From Blastomussa wellsi (Eukaryota > Cnidaria > Anthozoa > Scleractinia > Plerogyridae): a stretch of DNA of 64,000 nt. This document shows, piece by piece, positions 60,807 to 64,000 of the stretch. The notes under the pieces were generated by a model. That model had not been told where the DNA came from. It did not search any database and worked only from the letters and a program-made list of their open reading frames with translations. Both the position numbers and the translations under genes were made by a program. Position 1 is the stretch's first letter. The number at the start of each line of letters is the position of its first letter. The DNA lies in contig OX393572.1 of assembly GCA_947652115.1 (NCBI GenBank), positions 474,501 to 538,500 of the forward strand. Reading direction: 5' to 3'.

Positions 60807-62153
60807 GTAAGGATCCCAACTTATATGGTGCTAAATTTTAGTAAAATTGCCTAAACGCCGGGCTTAAAAATTTCCAAGGATGTATTAAATGTTTAGAGTT
60901 AAATTTCCCAAGTGTAACGGATTAATCTTTAATACCAAAAAGCAATGCTGGCTACTTCTCTAAAGGAAAGGTTAAGGAAGTATGTCAAACCACTAAATAT
61001 TTTTTTTGGATTGATTTAAGCGTATTACACAAGATATATACTTGTTACCTGCAAAGACCAGCGTCCGGACTCCATTCGTCGCTAGCCGTATTTTATTTCA
61101 GCCACAAATTTTGTTTACCAACATTGCATGGTTAAATTTATTTTGAACATAGATTCTAAAACTATAGTACTATATCTTAAGTGGCCGCAGAAAGAGTGCG
61201 GGCTATCTTCAGTGTAAATTCTTTCAACGTTTCAAGTAAAAAAAACTCCTCTATGAAGTATTTACTGAGTCATAATACTTGTTTTATACATATATGACTC
61301 AGGTCATTCTCTCGCGAAGTCAACGCGTTTCAAAATTTGCAACAGAAATGCAGCTGACTACTAAACTCGTTTTTAATTTTCCATGTGAATCACAGGCATT
61401 GCATTTGATACTTTCACCAGGTTTCTTAAGGCTCCATGCTTAATATTAAGCGGTGTCTGTCGGCAGAAGTGAAATTCACCTCTGACGTTTCAATTTGGCG
61501 TTCGATCAGAAATGCAAACATTCGGTGATTTATACTTGTGACATGTAAAGTTAAGATTGTTTTTAATATTTTATGCGTTTAGTGGTTTGCAACATTCTTT
61601 CAAATTAAGAAATTAGCATGCATCCCAGGTTCTAATGCCGTGCACAAGGGCTCTCCGAGAAGCAATGGGAACTAATTCGGATAGTGCGCCGTCTTTTATC
61701 ACTTCGTACTCTCTTCAATTCTAACCAAGATTTTAAACAGGGTGGTAAATAAAAGGAGGTAATTTCACAATCTTTATGCATTTTCTGATGTAAAAAATTT
61801 TTGCTGCTACTGTAAAAAATTATTTATCTGTCTGTAAAGTACAACTCTCTTATGTTACTCAATTTGTCAATACACTGTATTTTCCAGCTAATGTTCTCTC
61901 TTGTGATACATGTCTTTCACAAAAAAATATCACCTCTGAGTATTGCTACTGATTGATTCATCCGATCTTTAAATAGCGTTTTTGTTGCGATTTTAATTCT
62001 TCGATTTCTCCGTAGTTTTAACCAGTTCGAAGTTGGTGCACGTCGTAGTTCCATTCTTCTCGACCTGTCTGGAAATGAGGAAAAGCACTGTCTCTATTGT
62101 CTGATATATTATGTTAAATTGAATTAATTGTATCTTGCAGATCAAGCCTCGCA

Positions 62154-64000
62154 ATGTCGGATATTGACAATGAAATGGATATACGGTTTGAGGTTAGGTT
62201 TTTGTGTTTATAGTTTTTTGGTTAAATATATTTGGTCAAACATAACTTCAGATATCTCAACGGACGTTTCAAGAGTTGCAACTATTTGAAGCCGGGCTAC
62301 AAGCTCGCATACATCACTGTTTCTTTTCAAACAATGAAAAGTTTGGAAATATATTTTCTGCGTGTTATTTTGCTCTATATTTTCAGGAATTGGCGCAAAC
62401 TGTTAGGAATGAAAGCAAACCGGGAACTCAAGCGAACTCCCCAAGACAAGAGGATAATGAAACGGTAAAGATTACGGCAACTAAATAGACAGAGCGAGTT
62501 TCAGTTCGTAAAACCAAAATAAAAGTAATTACTTAATTACTTTTGTGAAGGCAATCCAATATGAACCAATCAAAACTAGAATTAGAGGTAGCCGACACAA
62601 AAGCGCGGGAAAACGTGCGCGCGCGAGTCACGATTGGTTTTGGTTTTACTCCTGATTGGTTGAAAAAGTCGCGCGAGATTTTTAAACCAATCGCTAAGCG
62701 AAGTATTTCAAAACCAAAGCAAACGCAGACACTTAATTAAAAGCCGCTCTATCTTTGTTGTTTGAAGATTAGTTTGTCTGTCCTTAGTGTAAGGCATCAA
62801 TGGGGAGGCGATAACTTTGACGTTTAACTGTTAAAACTTGTTCGAAATATTGCTTTATTAAACGTTTTAGGACAGGTCATGACGGGTAATTCTCGATGGC
62901 TCATCAATTCACGTTTGACGATTAACACTTTTCCATTGTTGATGGTTTGTGGGCGTTTGTCAGTGTTGTATTGACTTATGACTGAGTTGTAAGCATAGTA
63001 GTAGTGACTATCTCCTTTTTTAAAAGTACTCATTGTTCAAGACCAACATCTTTATACAAAATTCGCGAAATTCTACAAAATCGTCAGATTCTCAAATGAT
63101 TACTTATATTGGCCTTGCAGGAAAAACGTCAAGTGGTCCCAGAGATTCCAGTCAAAGAGAAGAATCCGCCCGAAAATAAAACGACGAGAGAAGTACGTCT
63201 AAGGACTCTTCGTCCGTTAGACCAGGAAAATACAACTATATCAATAAGCCTTATTTGATTACGAATTTCAGTACGACTATAGCCTTCAAAAGAGAGAGAA
63301 AAATGTCTAAGTAAATTTGAGTAAGTTTTATCGTTTTTTAGATATTTTTGGCATTATTTATTCCCTTGAAGTGACATGTGTACTGCAATGTCTTTATTCG
63401 CAGGAAATCACGGACAGTCGTGATAAGAATGAAAGCCATGCTTCGCCCAATGAGTCAAAGAACAACGCAGATGAAGTAAGAGTGATATTACTACTGCCTG
63501 TTTATGCATGGTAGAAATTAAACGTTTTCGTTGTCTAAGCGTTTTGCATTTGTGTTTCTTATACCCATTCTAACATGTTATTATGGGAGTTTGTCTCTCT
63601 GAGGAACAACCTTCAATTTTGGATAGGTGTGTGCCGCGAAGATTCTTAAACCCTGGGCGTATTTGAGGATTCAAAGTTAGGTATCAAAATTTGATACCTC
63701 ACTTAACGACAAAACCCGAAAAATGACACTCTATTCAATCCTGGTGGCTTGAACAGCTCCACACTGTCCAGAATTAGAGTAATTAATCTCGCGCGTGTAA
63801 CAAGCTGCAGGTGCGTAGACAGGATTTTCCCGCCAGGCAGGTGGGTGGGAGATTCCATACCCATTGTACTCACCAGATTGTCATGTCGACATCCACACTG
63901 TGTGTTACTTGTTCACGTAAAAGGAGTTTCACAAAGAGGGGTCACAGGCACCCCAACGAACCCCCAGCCCCGCTTGCTACGCCCTTGAAGCGGCATGGGT
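62154..64000 (+). CDS. 5' part of an unrecognised gene: modular phase-0 exons of an acidic disordered protein
   Basis: There are four coding exons: 62154-62192 (13 codons), 62387-62464 (26), 63121-63192 (24) and 63404-63475 (24). All have gt/ag borders and phase 0. Coding continues beyond the window. The exons after the first each begin with a GAA glutamate codon, and three of the four end with Glu. The protein starts MSDIDNEMDIRFE and continues with ELAQTVRNESKPGTQ, EKRQVVPEIPVKEKNPPENK and EITDSRDKNESHASP. It is rich in Glu, Lys, Asn and Pro with no hydrophobic core, so the N-terminal region should be disordered. Exons of equal phase and similar size suggest duplication or easy exon skipping. 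The X-box upstream hints at a ciliary role, but I do not recognise the family. Confidence 0.65.
62540..62735. repeat. Dispersed repeat with inverted ATTGGTTTT/AAACCAAT motifs in intron 2 of the right-edge gene
   Basis: cgcgggaaaacgtgcgcgcg is followed by cacgattggttttggtttta and taaaccaatcgctaagcgaa. The CG-rich and CCAAT-like motifs and contrast with neighbouring DNA point to an inserted element. Family not identified. Confidence 0.35.
63810..63990. repeat. Dispersed repeat, copy 2 (first copy at 15.7 kb)
   Basis: Positions 63858-63901 match 15707-15750 closely, in the same orientation, and the block ends with gctacgcccttga like the first copy. It lies in an intron of, or beyond, the right-edge gene. 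The open frame running through it is not coding. Confidence 0.65.

Overview
The window looks like nuclear DNA of an anthozoan cnidarian, most likely a stony coral. It is AT-rich and intron-rich, has no bacterial-style gene packing, and carries many short fold-back elements and a Penelope-type retroelement remnant. The species cannot be fixed from the sequence. The main content is a same-strand cluster of four OTX-type (paired-like, lysine-50) homeobox genes. At the right edge lies the start of an unrelated gene.

Layout. 1-6.6 kb: upstream DNA with one exon-like block and no recognisable protein. 6.6-10.7 kb: otx paralog 1, the most canonical copy, with PPYPVNGLN and IWSPA motifs. 10.7-30.1 kb: a repeat-rich gap with two arrays of a roughly 105-bp unit and several fold-back elements. 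30.1-34.0 kb: otx paralog 2. 34.0-41.1 kb: repeats. 41.1-45.1 kb: otx paralog 3. 45.1-51.7 kb: a dense patch of palindromic elements. 51.7-54.2 kb: otx paralog 4. 54.2-60.5 kb: a GIY-YIG endonuclease fragment of a Penelope-like element, duplicated segments and MITE-like DNA. 60.5-64 kb: an X-box-like promoter, a probable 5' UTR exon, and four small phase-0 coding exons of an acidic, probably disordered protein that runs off the edge.

All four otx genes share one architecture. A short first exon ends in phase 1, a 152-bp exon carries homeodomain residues 1-46, and the last exon starts exactly at Val47-Trp48. In paralogs 2, 3 and 4, but apparently not 1, intron 1 holds a second short reading frame that also ends in phase 1 at a GT donor. 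It encodes a related Cys-containing N-terminus, PCLGCxQCLxSRF-EG in paralogs 2 and 3 and a diverged form in paralog 4. This is best explained as a conserved alternative first exon with its own promoter, giving two N-terminal isoforms per gene on the same DNA-binding domain. A second non-coding block, downstream of the upstream first exon, is also shared by paralogs 2-4 and contains OTX-type TAATCC/GGATTA sites in two of them. Together these suggest a tandemly expanded otx cluster with dual promoters and possible auto- or cross-regulation. This is inference: no transcript data were available.
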